Below, in pieces: positions 32,341-43,493 of a stretch of 64,000 nucleotides of DNA. The translations under genes were made by a program, and so were the position numbers. The notes beneath the pieces are model-generated. The model did no database searches. It worked only from the letters and a program-made list of their open reading frames with translations, and was not told the DNA's origin. The number at the start of each line of letters is the position of its first letter. Within the stretch, counting starts at the first letter, position 1. This DNA is from Pachyseris speciosa (taxonomy: Eukaryota > Cnidaria > Anthozoa > Scleractinia > Pachyseridae): positions 441,001 through 505,000 of the forward strand of contig JAEMWC010000285.1 of NCBI GenBank assembly GCA_016490735.1. The letters are read 5' to 3'.

Positions 32341-33138
32341 GTTTAACAGCCACAGCGATGTCGATCGGCGAAACACATAATGAGACTGATCAGTGTGGTC
32401 GTATTCTTCAAGTTTCATTAACCGGCCAATTTAAGGATACAAACAAAATATCGACATTTTTCAAAGACAGATTACTTTAACTAAGCATGGTATTGTGCGC
32501 TAAACAAACTGTTTTGTAATTTGAATGATTTTCATAACTAATTAGTTGACAAATTTTCAAGTTTGTGTAAACATGAACATTTATGTGATAATTTCATTTC
32601 ACCTAATATTTCGGCTTCTTAGTTGTTCTTGATCATAATTATTTGAGTCCACGTATGGAAAGATAAACCCAGGAATGAGTTCAGACTTCATTCAGTAAAC
32701 TAGAGGAGTATTACTGCTTTACGCAGTCACAGTTATACAGTGATAGTACGACATCCAATTTGCTGGCTTCACGCAACATCACAGGGAGTTTTTTTTCCTT
32801 GAACCAAATACGCTCCTCTTTACCGAGAGGAAAATAATTTTTCCTTTTGACATGCACGTAAAATTTCCGAAATTAATTTCAAAATTTAATTAAAGACTGG
32901 ATGTGACAGTGCCACGCGATTTCTGAGAATACCCTCCCTTAAGACAAAACATTTTCTCTTGGCACCCTACCCCCTCGGCCTAAATAGAACACTTGAGGAA
33001 AACCCTCCAACCGTGCCAAGTGCACCATAAGAATTGGTTTCGCTGCCTCTGATTGGCCAAAAATTCAAAGTATGCATGAACACCGATTGCTTCATTCAGC
33101 GCGAGAGGTTCCGGCTGGTAACACCAGTATTTCGAAAT

Positions 33139-33223
33139 ACTGAAAAATGTTCAGCCTGTTTAAAAACAGGTTGAACATTTTCAGTGGTAGCCTGCGTAGC
33201 TGGCGGTTTTGCTACGCAGGCTA
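33139..33223. repeat. Two adjacent hairpins
   Basis: An inverted repeat ctgaaaaatgttca...tgaacattttcag (33139-33183) is followed by tagcctgcgtagc...gctacgcaggcta (33188-33223). The two perfect-arm hairpins are 4 bp apart and non-coding. Confidence 0.8.
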
Positions 33224-33414
33224 TTCGGTGGTAAATCAAGAACATTTCATATTTTCTTCAACTCAATCACGTTACCAACGGCTGCAATTGCAAGCCTCTC
33301 TTTACTATAATTACATAGTACGATAACTAAAGTTAATAGAAATAGCTGTCAAAGAAATAAGTAAACGCACAATCATGATAGTTGCGTATAAAAGACAAGG
33401 TTACCGTAGTTTAC

Positions 33415-33531
33415 CTGATTAAGTTGTTCTTCTTTGCCTTTCGTCTTTTTCGCACTGCTTTGCAATTTTCGTTTTGCCATCCTTTTTGCCTTCAAGACAG
33501 CCGCCATGATTGGGGACTTAGCTCTTTCCAT
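33415..33531 (-). CDS. Candidate alternative first exon (MERAKSPIMAAVLK...)
   Basis: ATG at 33531 opens 39 codons (MERAKSPIMAAVLKAKRMAK...KEEQLNQ), ending at AATCAG|GTAAAC in phase 0. It is in frame with the common exon at 22883. It is strongly lysine-rich like the other candidates. It is the farthest upstream of the four. Confidence 0.4.
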
Positions 33532-33920
33532 GCTTCGTCTTTCAAGATATATTCCAGCTTTTGATTAGTTTTATTAATGACTCGCTGAATGTGAGATGAA
33601 GCTCACAGACATGAATTCCCCACGGTCATCTTTGTCGGTCAGAAATCGACTGTCCGCTGTTGCTGTGGCCAAGGTGATAACATAAATTAACTTCTCATAA
33701 GTTTAGTGTGCAAATGCGGTTGATACACGATAGTGATCATACTGTTTCTTACACAAAGATAGAGTTAGCTTCCGCGATCGAACTGACTTACTGGGCAAAC
33801 TATCGCGATTAATTTTTGGGAGACGTCATCTAAAATTAACGCATCACTTTTAATCCTAGTGTCGATTTATTGCTTGACAGCAAAGATTTATACTGATAAA
33901 AGTAAAACCGGCTTGGGCTC

Positions 33921-34890
33921 TAAGGCCTGTTCACATGGAGGTGGGGGACCCCAGGCAGGTGAGGTCCCCCACTTAGGTGGGGTCCATAAAAGCTAGCGTT
34001 CACATGCAACCCCGGGGCGCTGGGGTTTAAGATGCTATCGCGTGGTCGCTTTGAACGTATATTCTTGGTTTTCACATGATGTCATCAAAAACTAAAACTC
34101 AAAAGTAAACAGACTTTTGCATTTTTATCTTCATCATGTAAAAGACATATTATAAATGTATCCGCTGCTTCCACGTTTTCAGCTCGGTACCTTGCTTTGT
34201 TTTGAAAATAGAGCAGTTTGAATTTTATAGTTTTTCACACTGTGTGACATAACAGATGTCTGCCCACAAGCGTATCACGTAAAAACATCGATTCACCGTG
34301 TGTTTTTTAGGTTTTAAAAAGCCAATATGACAAGAGAACCGTCTATGTGAAAGTTTGCTTGCTCAACAGAGCGAAGAAAGCCTTTGAGATAGCTTAAGTA
34401 AGTTCCAGATGTTTTTCAATCGTTTCCGGTCGCCATGTTGGAGCTCATCAATAAGTTTGAGTGGTACATTTTGACGAATAACTCGAGTACGGGACGTTGC
34501 ACAGTCATGAAGATTCGGTATATTGTTTATTTATTACTCTTCTACAATGTCTCAATTTCTTCACTTTATCTATTGAATGGTTGACGATTTTATTATTTGC
34601 GTGACTTACGCGTAACTGAAAACCAAGAATTAACAAAAGAATTCAGAGATAATTGCCCGGATGAACCTCACCCCACCCCACCTCCAGCATTCACATGGAG
34701 AAAACTCACCCCATTTAGGCGGGTTACCCGCCCTGGCTGACCGGGTAACCCGCCTGGGTGAGGTACCCCACCTCACATGTGAACGCTATCGAGAAAAAAA
34801 GAGAGATTGTATAGAGAGCGTGGTAACCCCACCTAGGTGGGGGACCTCAACTGCCTGGGGTCCCCCACCTCAATGTGAACAAGGCCCTAA
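33921..34890. mobile_element. 964-bp PIF/Harbinger-like TIR element
   Basis: TAA at 33921-33923 and 34888-34890 flank ends beginning GGCCTGTTCACATGGAGGTG on the left and, inverted, GGCCTTGTTCACATTGAGGT on the right. Similarity continues for about 60 bp (gaccccaggcag, gaggtcccccac). A 3-bp TAA duplication and GGxCxTGTTC ends fit Harbinger-type elements (inference). No transposase is seen inside, so it is non-autonomous. A second G/C-rich inverted pair lies at 34705-34775. Confidence 0.75.
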
Positions 34891-34899
34891 CGTGTTCCG

Positions 34900-37020
34900 A
34901 CTTTAGCTAGGGTGTAAACAAAATATCGTGATATCAACTAATTTTATTTATAGCACAGAGTAGTTGTTCTTCAGAAATTAGCAATGTTTATAAAGTTAAA
35001 AAGCTCTTTTTCTGTAGTAAAAGAGGTATTTGTGGAGAAAAATAAACCTGTTGGCCAAATCTGTTATAATCCGTCTTCCGTCAAGAAAGTCATCCCAAGT
35101 TTCTTGAATATTCATACGACAATAATTACAATTAAAAAGTAGAGATTATTTCCGTCGTTGTTGATTTTAATTAAACTGCCAAACTATTTAAACAAAAAGT
35201 GAGTCAATTCAAGAAATCAATTTGAATGACGACACTACAATTCACGAAAAAACAATCATACCGCATGGTTTAAGTACTAGAAGGGGTAAAAATTTGCCAA
35301 TTGTAAAAGGGAACATTAAACTCATTTATAGATATTTGCCGCAAACTGTTAAAATATGAATAATTTACCTCTCACTTCCGTTGAAAACTATTAAAGCAAT
35401 AATAACCTGCGCTAAAAATAGACCTTACTTCTGTAGTTTATTTTATTTGTTCGCGTATAACCATTCCCATTTTGATTGGCTCGTTGTTTAATTAACTATG
35501 TACCTGGCAAACGACAACGGAGCCACACATTCAGTTCTTTCCTATAATTTTGGTGCCGAAAGAGATTTGTTCAGAACAAAACAAAATCGTTATATACAGG
35601 TTTCCAGTAAATCTTTCCACTGCAAATCTGCATGCAGTACTGATAGTCAAATGGCTTTCACGGCAAACAATGAAAATTGTACCGTGTTCGCGAAGGATTT
35701 CACTTGTCGCCAATTATCCCTTGTGTTTTAAACTGCATGTGCCTCTTCTGGATAGTCCTTAACCTACAAAGTTGCGTGTTAAATTAAATAACTTTGTATG
35801 ATAAATAAACGCTTTGGAAATGGCCTGCAACGCGAAATCTTGATCTTTTGCGATTGGGGTATGAATTTTTCCTCATTAAAATATATTTCTCAATTTACAT
35901 TATTCGCGGTTAAAAAAGCGTAATGATCAACTCATAACGAAAACTCGTGAGGCCACAAAACACGAAAAACACTATTCCCTTTGGCGCTGGTGTTGCAGTT
36001 TTCTTTTAATTTGGCCGTTTGAAATTTGACTGATACCGAAAGTTGCAAGTCTCCTCAGTCTCTACAAGTCTCTCAGTTAAGCCTGACTTTGATTACTTCG
36101 CATTTTTTTAAAACATATTCTGAATTAAAAGCTTTCTAATTGAAATTTCCGGAGCTATGTAGAATTTGATATGGTCGGCGCCGTCGATGAAGCCGAAGTT
36201 TACCAAGGTTCTCGGAATGAATAGAGATGTACCAACATCAAAGCTAAATATAATAAGGACGGTCTGGTCCTTGTCCTTGGCCCTAGTTACTATTACCTTT
36301 CGTATTTTCAATCTTATAATTCCCTGTACGGAAAATTACACTTTCTTCAGTCTGATCGCGTAGTCAAACGATCGGGCAAAGATTTACAGGCCGGTGTTTA
36401 ATTTACCGAGTCACTTGCAGGCGTTATGGCGTTACCACAAAAATGGCGTATGTCTCAAAAATATGAAACGGTCTCTTTTGTTTATAGCTAAGCAAAATTT
36501 TACAGAATTTCCCCAAACAGTTGGTGAATATTTGGTACCCTTCCGAATTGCAAAATAAACTCATGTGGATAATTTCCTGTAGCAAAAGTATAAACGCTGC
36601 ATTGACAAACTACTTACCTCGCTATCAAAGGTCAGTGAAATCTCTGTTACTCTAAAATTTAGGGTATCCGGCGACAAAAAAGTAAGCTTCCAACTTTACT
36701 CATGACTGAGAAGTATTTTGAGAACATTTCAATATTTCAATTCATTAAATAACGGGGTCATTTTTTTATTATTTCTTCCGGCGTTTTATAATTGCTATCG
36801 TGTTTGTCAGTTTTTCGTTGATTTGGCACCAGTTAATTTACAGGCAATTTTCGCCTCTTTCAGATGTTTCTCTCTTTCTGTAGAAGATGAAAAATATCTC
36901 TTGGCTTCTGGTCAACCGAGCGAGCTTCAGTGCGTTTCTTGAGCCGGATAATGTTTAGTTTTCCAGCTATAAGTAGTTTCTGTTCGGATATTCTGTTCCT
37001 CTGACTGAAAAGCAGACTAA
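34900..37020. other. No gene recognised
   Basis: AT-rich sequence with only short chance frames, for example 77 codons at 35498 and 74 at 36718. Neither shows a motif, splice context or similarity to other parts of the window. Confidence 0.6.
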
Positions 37021-37029
37021 AACCTGACT

Positions 37030-37075
37030 TTGCTTTGCAATCATTTGCGATCCTTTGCGATCGTTTGCGATAATG
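37030..37075. repeat. 11-bp tandem repeat (tttgcgatcNN)
   Basis: About four units of tttgcgatcatttgcgatcc type in a row, with a further dispersed unit at about 37109. It is non-coding. Confidence 0.7.
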
Positions 37076-37399
37076 CGACTATCCGCTGCAATCGTTAATT
37101 TGCGATCATATCGAAACCAGGCTTAAAGGCTGATTTCTATGAAATTTGGTTCTATGAGCTTGTCCATTGCGACAGTAAATAAGATTCCTTTGGGTAAGGT
37201 TACCTTACCGGGGGCACTGAGCATATCAATAATAATTAGTTGACTTTCTTTCTGGGCGAGCTAGTCATTAGTGGCCCCATTTCCTGTAATACAGAAAGTA
37301 CCAAGACTTGGAGGGACAGCATTCATCGGGTAGCTTAAAACTTTGTGAAGAATTTCCTAAGTATTCAAATTTTTTATTCTCATGCTCAAGCAACTGAAA

Positions 37400-38800
37400 A
37401 AAATCAGTAATAAAAACTAAAACTCGAACTAGAAGAAGACATCACGTCTTTTCACACATTCGACGCACTAAAAATTGTGAAAACTATAAAAACTGTGAAA
37501 TAAAAACTAAAAGTTTGAAATATATTTCGCTCTTCGAGCCTCTTCAGTCAATATGCTTAATAGTTCATGTAAGATACATTAAAACTGTTTGAGAACTTTC
37601 TGGCGAGAGTGCGCTGTCATATGCGACGATCGCGCGCACAACGTGGAAATAATTCCATTCCGAGTTCTTAGAGTTAATTAGTGAACCTTCTGGTACTTTG
37701 TCAATCCGGACACCCTCAGATATTTGTCTTAGCATGGCGTCATCGGTGTAAGAACCGAAAACATTCATTTTAAATTTCTGTATCTTATTGCCGTGTTTCT
37801 CTTTGCAATGTTTCCACAGAGCCAACCGCGTTCCTCCTTTTTGCTGAGTGACTTCAAGTGTTCTTTCCCTCTCGTATACGCGCTCCGTGATGTTTCTCCC
37901 ACGTAAACCGGCGTTGTTACACTCCGCACACTCTATTTCATAAGTCACGCTCTGTCTATCACATGGCCCTTTCCCATCTCCCCTACAGACTGGGCAATAC
38001 TCTCTTTTACATTTTCGTTATTTAAATGAGTCGGATCTATGGAGTAACCTCTCATTCGCAACACCAGCTTTTTCGACCACCTTGATCTTGAAACCCTGTT
38101 GCCTTATTTCTCTCTGGTATCTCCTTTGTAGCTGTGAATTCGGTGTAGCTGGTATAAAGATTACTGCCTCATTTCCGCCCTTCTTGTACCAGTTGTTTCC
38201 CTTTCTCATCTTCTCTTTCTCTCGTTCCTCTCTCCTCCACTCTTTGGATCGATGTAGCGGTCTTTCCCCGCTTGTTCGGCTATCTTTCTCGCCACATATG
38301 CCTTCAGGGCTGAGTTAACAACCTCACACCTGAACTTCTTGCTGTATCCCAAGTACTGCATTCTCAGAACCATTTCGTTAACATTCTCCACTATTCTCTC
38401 CCATGGTAACAGCTCGCTACAATTCAGTAGAACTCTTAGGACCTCTTGAGTTAGAACTGTTCTCTTGGTACTCCAGCTTAGAGTATATTTAGCGTTAATG
38501 ATTGCCTTAGAGGCCACATCTTTGGAGTAGAACTCGTACAAGATCACAGACACGCTAACGACTTGATTCTCTAATCCCTTCTCTCATGTTTCCAGCCACA
38601 CCCCTAAATCGAGGATAGGCAACTTCCTGTCTTGGTGCTTAGACGTATAATCCACTTCGAGTTGTATTGACGGGTGGATGTCATTTCCTATTTGTTTAAT
38701 TGATAGCATTGTCCTTTCGTCATTGCTGACTCTTTTGTCTTCATCAACGGAACTTTCATCTACGTATATCCGACCGTTCCTGTACCTCGTCCCAGTCGGG
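37400..38800 (-). pseudogene. Penelope-like element 3' half (RT end + GIY-YIG region + 3' UTR)
   Basis: Minus-strand frames, in order from high to low coordinate: KLPILDLGVW (about 38600), SVILYEFYSKDVASKAIINA (38550-38490), TVLTQEVLRVLLNCS, YSKKFRCEVVNSALKAYVARK (to 38280), KGGNEAVIFIPATPNSQLQR (about 38190-38130), then YEIECAECN (about 37940), ALWKHCKEKHGNKIQKFKMN and SYTDDAMLRQISEGVRI (37750-37710). The Cys-rich segment, the degenerate GIY-YIG start and the LWKHCxxKH block fit the endonuclease tail of Penelope-like elements. Stops and frame changes at about 38010 and 38560 mark it as a relic. The 3' UTR (to about 37400) is shared with the interrupted copy at 45.7-45.95 kb. Confidence 0.72.
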
Positions 38801-39084
38801 AATGTAAACTGGTGTTAGTGTATTGTTATAGCAGTTTGTGTGCAATTTTAGTCCAGACTGTGCTTCGCGTTATGTTTGCTTATTTTCCCGGTAAAAGGTC
38901 TTAGAGCCCCGCGTGGGACCATTAAAGACAACATACTGACAAAACTTTACATCAAGGCCATCAAGTGTTAATTATTTTTTATCACATAGAATCGTTGATT
39001 CAAATTGTCTCCCGAAGCACACTACGCTGTAACCTAAATAACTCTCTTTTTAGTTCGATGTCTAAGCACTGTCCTACTTTTAAA

Positions 39085-39200
39085 TAGCATTGATTCAAAA
39101 ACCTTTCAATATACACACTTAAACTCATGCCACCCCCCAGGCGTGAAAAATGGTTTCATGAAAGGCGAAGCAATAAGACTGCTCAAGAGAAAATAAAAGG
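39085..39200 (+). pseudogene. Penelope-like RT fragment
   Basis: A plus-strand frame reads IDSKTFQYTHLNSCHPPGVK and then NGFMKGEAIRLLKRK before a stop. The CHPPGVKxGFxKGEAxRLL block is typical of the RT C-terminal region in cnidarian Penelope-like proteins (recalled). It has the opposite orientation to the relic at 37.4-38.8 kb, so it is a separate copy or a rearranged part. A g-run follows at 39290-39309. Confidence 0.6.
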
Positions 39201-39680
39201 TAAGATAATTAATCCCCCATATAGGCCCTATACCCATCGTAATCCCTCTAAGTTATTTTTAGATGTCCTCCAAGATAGGGTGTTAAGGGGCGGGGGGGGG
39301 GGGGGGGGTTGAGTGATAGCCAATCAGATGTCCCCATTTTGACAGCTCCCACGCAATGCTTCGCGTAGCCTGCAGTGCAGGCGTATTTCGGGCGCGCGAG
39401 TGCACATTTTCGTATTAGGGCGCCATCTTGGATTTGGTAACTGTGGAGGGTTGGGGCGAGGAAAAATTTGCCGAGGCAGTAGGCGCGAGGTGGAAAAAAC
39501 GGGCGTGGGGGAGGGGGAGGGAAGGCGAAAAATACACCTGCCCGCAGTGTTTGTTCGCTTGCAGAACCCGTACACCAGATAGACGGGGTCTCTGATTGGT
39601 GCGGTAGATTGCAAATTGATCGATAGCTGTCAATCTAAGATAGTTTTTCTTCCGGCCGTTCCTTCTGATTTGCAGAGATA

Positions 39681-40262
39681 ATGGCGGACTCGCTAAGCTT
39701 TGATGCTGCACTCGAAGAAGCGCTTTTATTTCTCTCTTAGCTAGGTATGTCGCGTGAATTACGACCTGAGCAAAAGGAAGCCATTTCGACCCTTGTTCAT
39801 GGAAGCGATTTATTAGCTGTTCTTCCGACGGGCTTTGGGAAAAGCCTCATCTTTCAGTTGTTGATTCGTGTGAAACAAATATTATCGTCGAAAGCTGCGT
39901 GTGTGATTGTTGTCTGTCCGCTCAAAAGCATCGTACAAGATCAGTTAACGGAAGCATCTTCAATGGGTTTGACGGCGACATCACTAGCTAGTGCTAGATT
40001 GGAAGATGTTGAGAATGGTAAATACCAGATAATCTTTGCGTCCGCAGAGGAAATATTAGCTAAGCCTTTTCTCTCTTCCCTAAAAAAGAACAGTTCACCA
40101 TTGCTCCAAAACCTTGCTGCAATAATTGTCGACGAGTCACGCACTGTGGAAACGTGGACCGGACAAAGGTTTGATTTTTCTCTTACGTTTCACGTAAAAT
40201 GGGGGTGGAAGGCCTACACGTCTCCTACTCACATGTTTGTCGCTTCTATCTCGGTCTTTTGA
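39681..40262 (+). pseudogene. RecQ-like DEAD-box helicase N-terminal fragment with an early stop
   Basis: ATG at 39681 reads MADSLSFDAALEEALLFLS, hits an in-frame TAG at 39738-39740, and continues in the same frame from ATG 39747 for 171 residues. That part contains helicase motif 0/I (RPEQKEAIS...LLAVLPTGFGKSL, the Walker A lysine present), motif Ia (VVCPLKSIVQDQL) and motif II as VDES with R in place of the usual H. After WTGQR the similarity stops at a plausible donor (CAAAG|GTTTGA), and no second helicase exon was found downstream. RecQ-like proteins are 3'-5' DNA helicases. The early stop, the DESR change and the missing C-terminal lobe point to a pseudogene or gene fragment, though re-initiation at 39747 is possible. 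Confidence 0.75.
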
Positions 40263-40737
40263 CCCATTAAGCTTCTTGTATGTTTTCAGCGGGTTAACAT
40301 GATGATTTAGAGGATTTTCTTGCTAGCGACTAAATGAAGCCATGTGCTTAAATGTCGCATACTTGATCTCAAAGGTCACTTCTGGGTTACAAGTTTCAAC
40401 GCCTGTTTGTTTGAACCCTTGTTGTTTCTGTTTAGCGACTGTGGTTTTTACGCCCTTTGAGGCATTTTTATCTGTGTTTGGTTTGGCTCATTTAAGTGAT
40501 TCCGGAGACGGTACAGCCAGTTATCTTTGTAAGGATAGGAGTTTGAGCCGTGTAATAATCTGCCTTGCATTTTTTGTTTTGCCGGGCCCGGCCGTTTGTA
40601 TTTGCAGCAAGATGGTGTGCTTCTATCACGGCTTTTTGTCTTTCGATCCTTTCTTTAGCACTGTAGCTTCTTAGAGAGCTATGCAGCACCTGGAATAGAT
40701 CGTTTAGCTTTAGTCACGGCTGTGCTTTTATCGTCGT

Positions 40738-40838
40738 TTCCGCGCTCAACCTCGTTCCCAGCGTCTCTCCTCTTCCCGCCCCCTGGAGCGAGAGAAGAGG
40801 AAGAGGAGAGACGCTGGGAACGAGGTTGTTCCGCGCTC
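40738..40838. mobile_element. 81-bp Mutator-like mini-MITE with perfect 10-bp TSD
   Basis: Inverted ends AACCTCGTTCCCAGCGTCTC pair almost perfectly across a ~15-bp centre (40748-40828). TTCCGCGCTC occurs exactly on both sides (40738-40747 and 40829-40838). A 9-10-bp duplication with long inverted ends fits Mutator-like transposition. Same end motif as the element at 31.86 kb. Confidence 0.85.
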
Positions 40839-41289
40839 CGCTCTGTGACTGAAGTTTTTGTTGCGGGAGCTTAGTACTTTCCTCCTTTTGTTAATGCCAG
40901 TTCATGATAGGCAAGACCATGGTTTCGATCCTCCCTTGTGGATCTCATCAGTTGCCGGGAATGGCTTGATTCGAGTTGCTCTTTAGGCAACGTCGTTCTT
41001 TTTGTGAGAATGACAAAGCATTCTGTTTGGCATAAGTTTTCGCTTGTGCTTTTATACCCACTAGGCGGATCGAAAATACTGGATTTCTATTGGCTTTCCA
41101 GGTTGCCAACTGTGAACTGCGGTTTTCGATCCTTTCATGTTTAAAGCTAGTACATCTTTCCGCTTGTGCGACAATGTATGAAATTTCTAGCACTTCGTTG
41201 GTTTCGTAGAGTTGTGGAGATGTCTAATTTAGCGCACATGATTTCCGCGTAAAACGCAGTGTAAGTGCTTTCAATGTAGTGCGCGTTGT

Positions 41290-41565
41290 CTAGTTTCCTC
41301 CTGAACAATGTTTACCAAGTGCTGCTATGTAATTTCTCACACGCAGCAGGACGGGGCCTTCCTGAACTAAATCAATCACGTAAACAACGTTTCCCACACG
41401 ACTACAAACTTCTGCTAACACAACTCCAAGGCTGTCCTTCCTCTGCGAGGGTTTAAAAAGATTTTCCGACGATGAGTACACTTGTTTGCCGTGAATGTTT
41501 CCAAATTTCACTTTAAAAGAGCTTTTGCAAATCCTACAGCTGTCGCTAGGACGTCTTTCCGACAT
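41290..41565 (-). CDS. Small Cys-containing open frame (ZAD-like start), partial
   Basis: From ATG 41565 the frame reads MSERRPSDSCRICKSSFKVKFGN..., then SSENLFKPSQRKDSLGVVLAE. The CRxC pair followed by an ENLFxPSxR block recalls the N-terminal Cys-rich module of many uncharacterised cnidarian proteins linked to transposons (recalled, uncertain). The second Cys pair expected downstream is missing and the frame ends after 91 codons. Possibly a first exon or a decayed fragment. Confidence 0.4.
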   Translation of the reverse strand: MSERRPSDSCRICKSSFKVKFGNIHGKQVYSSSENLFKPSQRKDSLGVVLAEVCSRVGNVVYVIDLVQEGPVLLRVRNYIAALGKHCSGGN

Positions 41566-41930
41566 AATTTTACTCGCATACTCGCTCGCTCGATTCCTGT
41601 TTTTCACAGACTTGACAAATACACATGTGTCGATATTTTTGTCGGAAGTAAATTTTTGGCTTCCGGTAGAAAAGAGATAGATTTTCATTGGCTGCTTACA
41701 CATTTCCGGAAAGGCGATCAAGCGCTACTAATTAGGGGGCGTTCAACAATTTCACAGGCTTTGCGGGCAGGCGTTATTTCACGTGCCCCACCCCTTCGCC
41801 CTCTGCCACTTCGCCTTCTGTCCCAACCCTCTACCGGTCAAGCAACAATCCAAGATGGCGACATCGAAAACCTCGTTTGTCGTTCTGTTCCAAAATAACG
41901 CCTGCACTGCAGGCTATGCTTCGCGTCGTT

Positions 41931-42140
41931 CGCGATTTACCATCAAACAAAATGGCAGAGGATGTGGGAAGAAAGGTGTTTATACATTTTGTGGACGAAC
42001 GTGACTTCAAGGAAGTGAGTGTAGCAGGAAAACGCAAACTGAAAAAGATTGGTGCCTTAGGATTTGTTTTAACAGCCGTCAGTGCAGCCCTCGGCGTCGA
42101 GAATCACGGAGCGCGTATACGAGAGGGAAAGAACACATGA
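41931..42140 (+). CDS. Unidentified short open frame ending in a Penelope-like relic
   Basis: ATG at 41952 reads MAEDVGRKVFIHFVDERDFKEV and SVAGKRKLKKIGALGFVL before entering, at about 42100, the Penelope-like sequence that is also present at 37.9 kb. The first part may be an exon start of a host or transposon gene; I do not recognise it. The end is fortuitous. Confidence 0.25.
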   Translation, partial: RDLPSNKMAEDVGRKVFIHFVDERDFKEVSVAGKRKLKKIGALGFVLTAVSAALGVENHGARIREGKNT

Positions 42141-42226
42141 AGTCACTCAGCAAAAAGGAGGAACGGTTGGCTCTGTGGAAACATTACAAAGAGAAACATG
42201 GCAATGAGATACAGAAATTTAAAATG
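42098..42226 (+). pseudogene. Penelope-like GIY-YIG-region relic, left part of an interrupted copy
   Basis: The segment from atcacggagcgcgtatacg to gaaatttaaaatg is nearly identical to the minus-strand relic at 37.77-37.90 kb. It stops at 42226 where a LINE begins, and resumes at 45632. Confidence 0.85.
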
Positions 42227-42236
42227 TGACAAGAAG

Positions 42237-43388
42237 ATGGCGGTCGGTCGTCTCTGTTTAGCCTCCGTGTTCTTTCTTGTAGTTATCCACCATTGGCTCT
42301 GTCCACCAGCGCCAAATCTCACTATTTACTGGCCTAAAAGTGGGTTCCAGCTTTGGAGGTTCTCCAAGCCCACCACCGTGGAAAAATTACTTGATTTCAG
42401 AATTAAGTCACCTTCAACACGCGACTACACCAATCTCGGCAACTTCGTCATCGGGCTCTTACTCCTCTGTGGCGATGTGGCGTCTCATCCAGGACCCGTA
42501 AACTCTACTGGAACCAGTCCAATTATCAAATGCATGGTAACTAATGCTCAGAGCTTGAAAAGCCTGAACCGAGTTCAAAACAGTGACGGGACCTCGGAGT
42601 TCGCCTGTAATTTTCAGCGTTTCCAAGACCTTGTGTATTCAGAGGACCCGGACATAGTTTGTGTCAACGAGACATGGCTCAACGATACCATAGTGAATTT
42701 GGAGATCCTTCACGATGGCTATACTATGTTTAGGAATGATCGAACACACAATCGAGCCGGTGGGGTGCTTATTGCAATCAAGACTGTTGGTTTTAAGTCT
42801 GTGCGCAAAATCCCTTTACCCGACCATCTACAAGAACTAGAGGTAGTTTCGGCGTTAGTTACAACGGTCCAAGATCGGAAGGTCCTATTTTGTTCCTTCT
42901 ACCGACCGCCTGATCTAGATTTGAGTTGGGTTAATTTATTTAATAGTTTCCTGGATTTGGATTGTGAGGACTTCGACAATATGGTAATTTGTGGTGATTT
43001 TAACTATCCTAAGATCCCATGGGAGGCTCCGGATAACTCAAGAGGTGCTAACGAACAGGCATTCATAGAGGCGTTACACGATCACTTCTTAACTCAAATT
43101 CAACGTAAACCTACGCGTGGCGCTAGTGTTTTAGACCTGGTTATCACTAGTGTTCCAGATCTAACGAGCGTGTCGGACGTCCTTGACATTATCAATGCCG
43201 GGTTGTTCACGGATCACCGAACCGTCCTGTTTGAGTTTCACACCTCAATCAAAGCGCCTGCCAAGATGCACCGATCCGTGTATGATTATTCAAGAGGCGA
43301 TTTCAGTGGCCTGCGAAACGCTTTGTGCTCAGTCAATCTGACCAGTGTTGTGAATGAGGGAGATCTCGAAAGCTGCTGGCAGACCTGA
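42237..43388 (+). pseudogene. LINE N-terminus and APE endonuclease with a 2A-like motif
   Basis: ATG at 42237 (the upstream ATG at 42198 belongs to the target). A hydrophobic start (CLASVFFLVVIHHW) leads to LLLLCGDVASHPGP at residues 74-87, a degenerate 2A-like (DxExNPGP) motif of the kind found at the N-terminus of some invertebrate LINE proteins. The endonuclease follows: TNAQSL, CVNETWL, HNRAGGVLIAIK, SFYRPPD, ICGDFNYP and TDHRTV. The frame ends at 43386 (CWQT*), but similarity continues in other frames (SDHIPSKRLRGRNPVPW near 43410-43460; KRKLS near 43495), so a frameshift or substitution has separated it from the RT. Confidence 0.85.
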
Positions 43389-43493
43389 AAAGACCTATTT
43401 TTTGCTGCAGTAAGTGACCATATCCCATCCAAGCGTTTAAGGGGGAGGAATCCTGTGCCCTGGCTCACAGGTGCCATAATGAACCTTATCAAC

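Noticed and set aside
42198..42236. Start of the LINE ORF at ATG 42198
   Set aside because: These 39 bases are target (Penelope-like) sequence up to 42226; the element's own ATG is at 42237.
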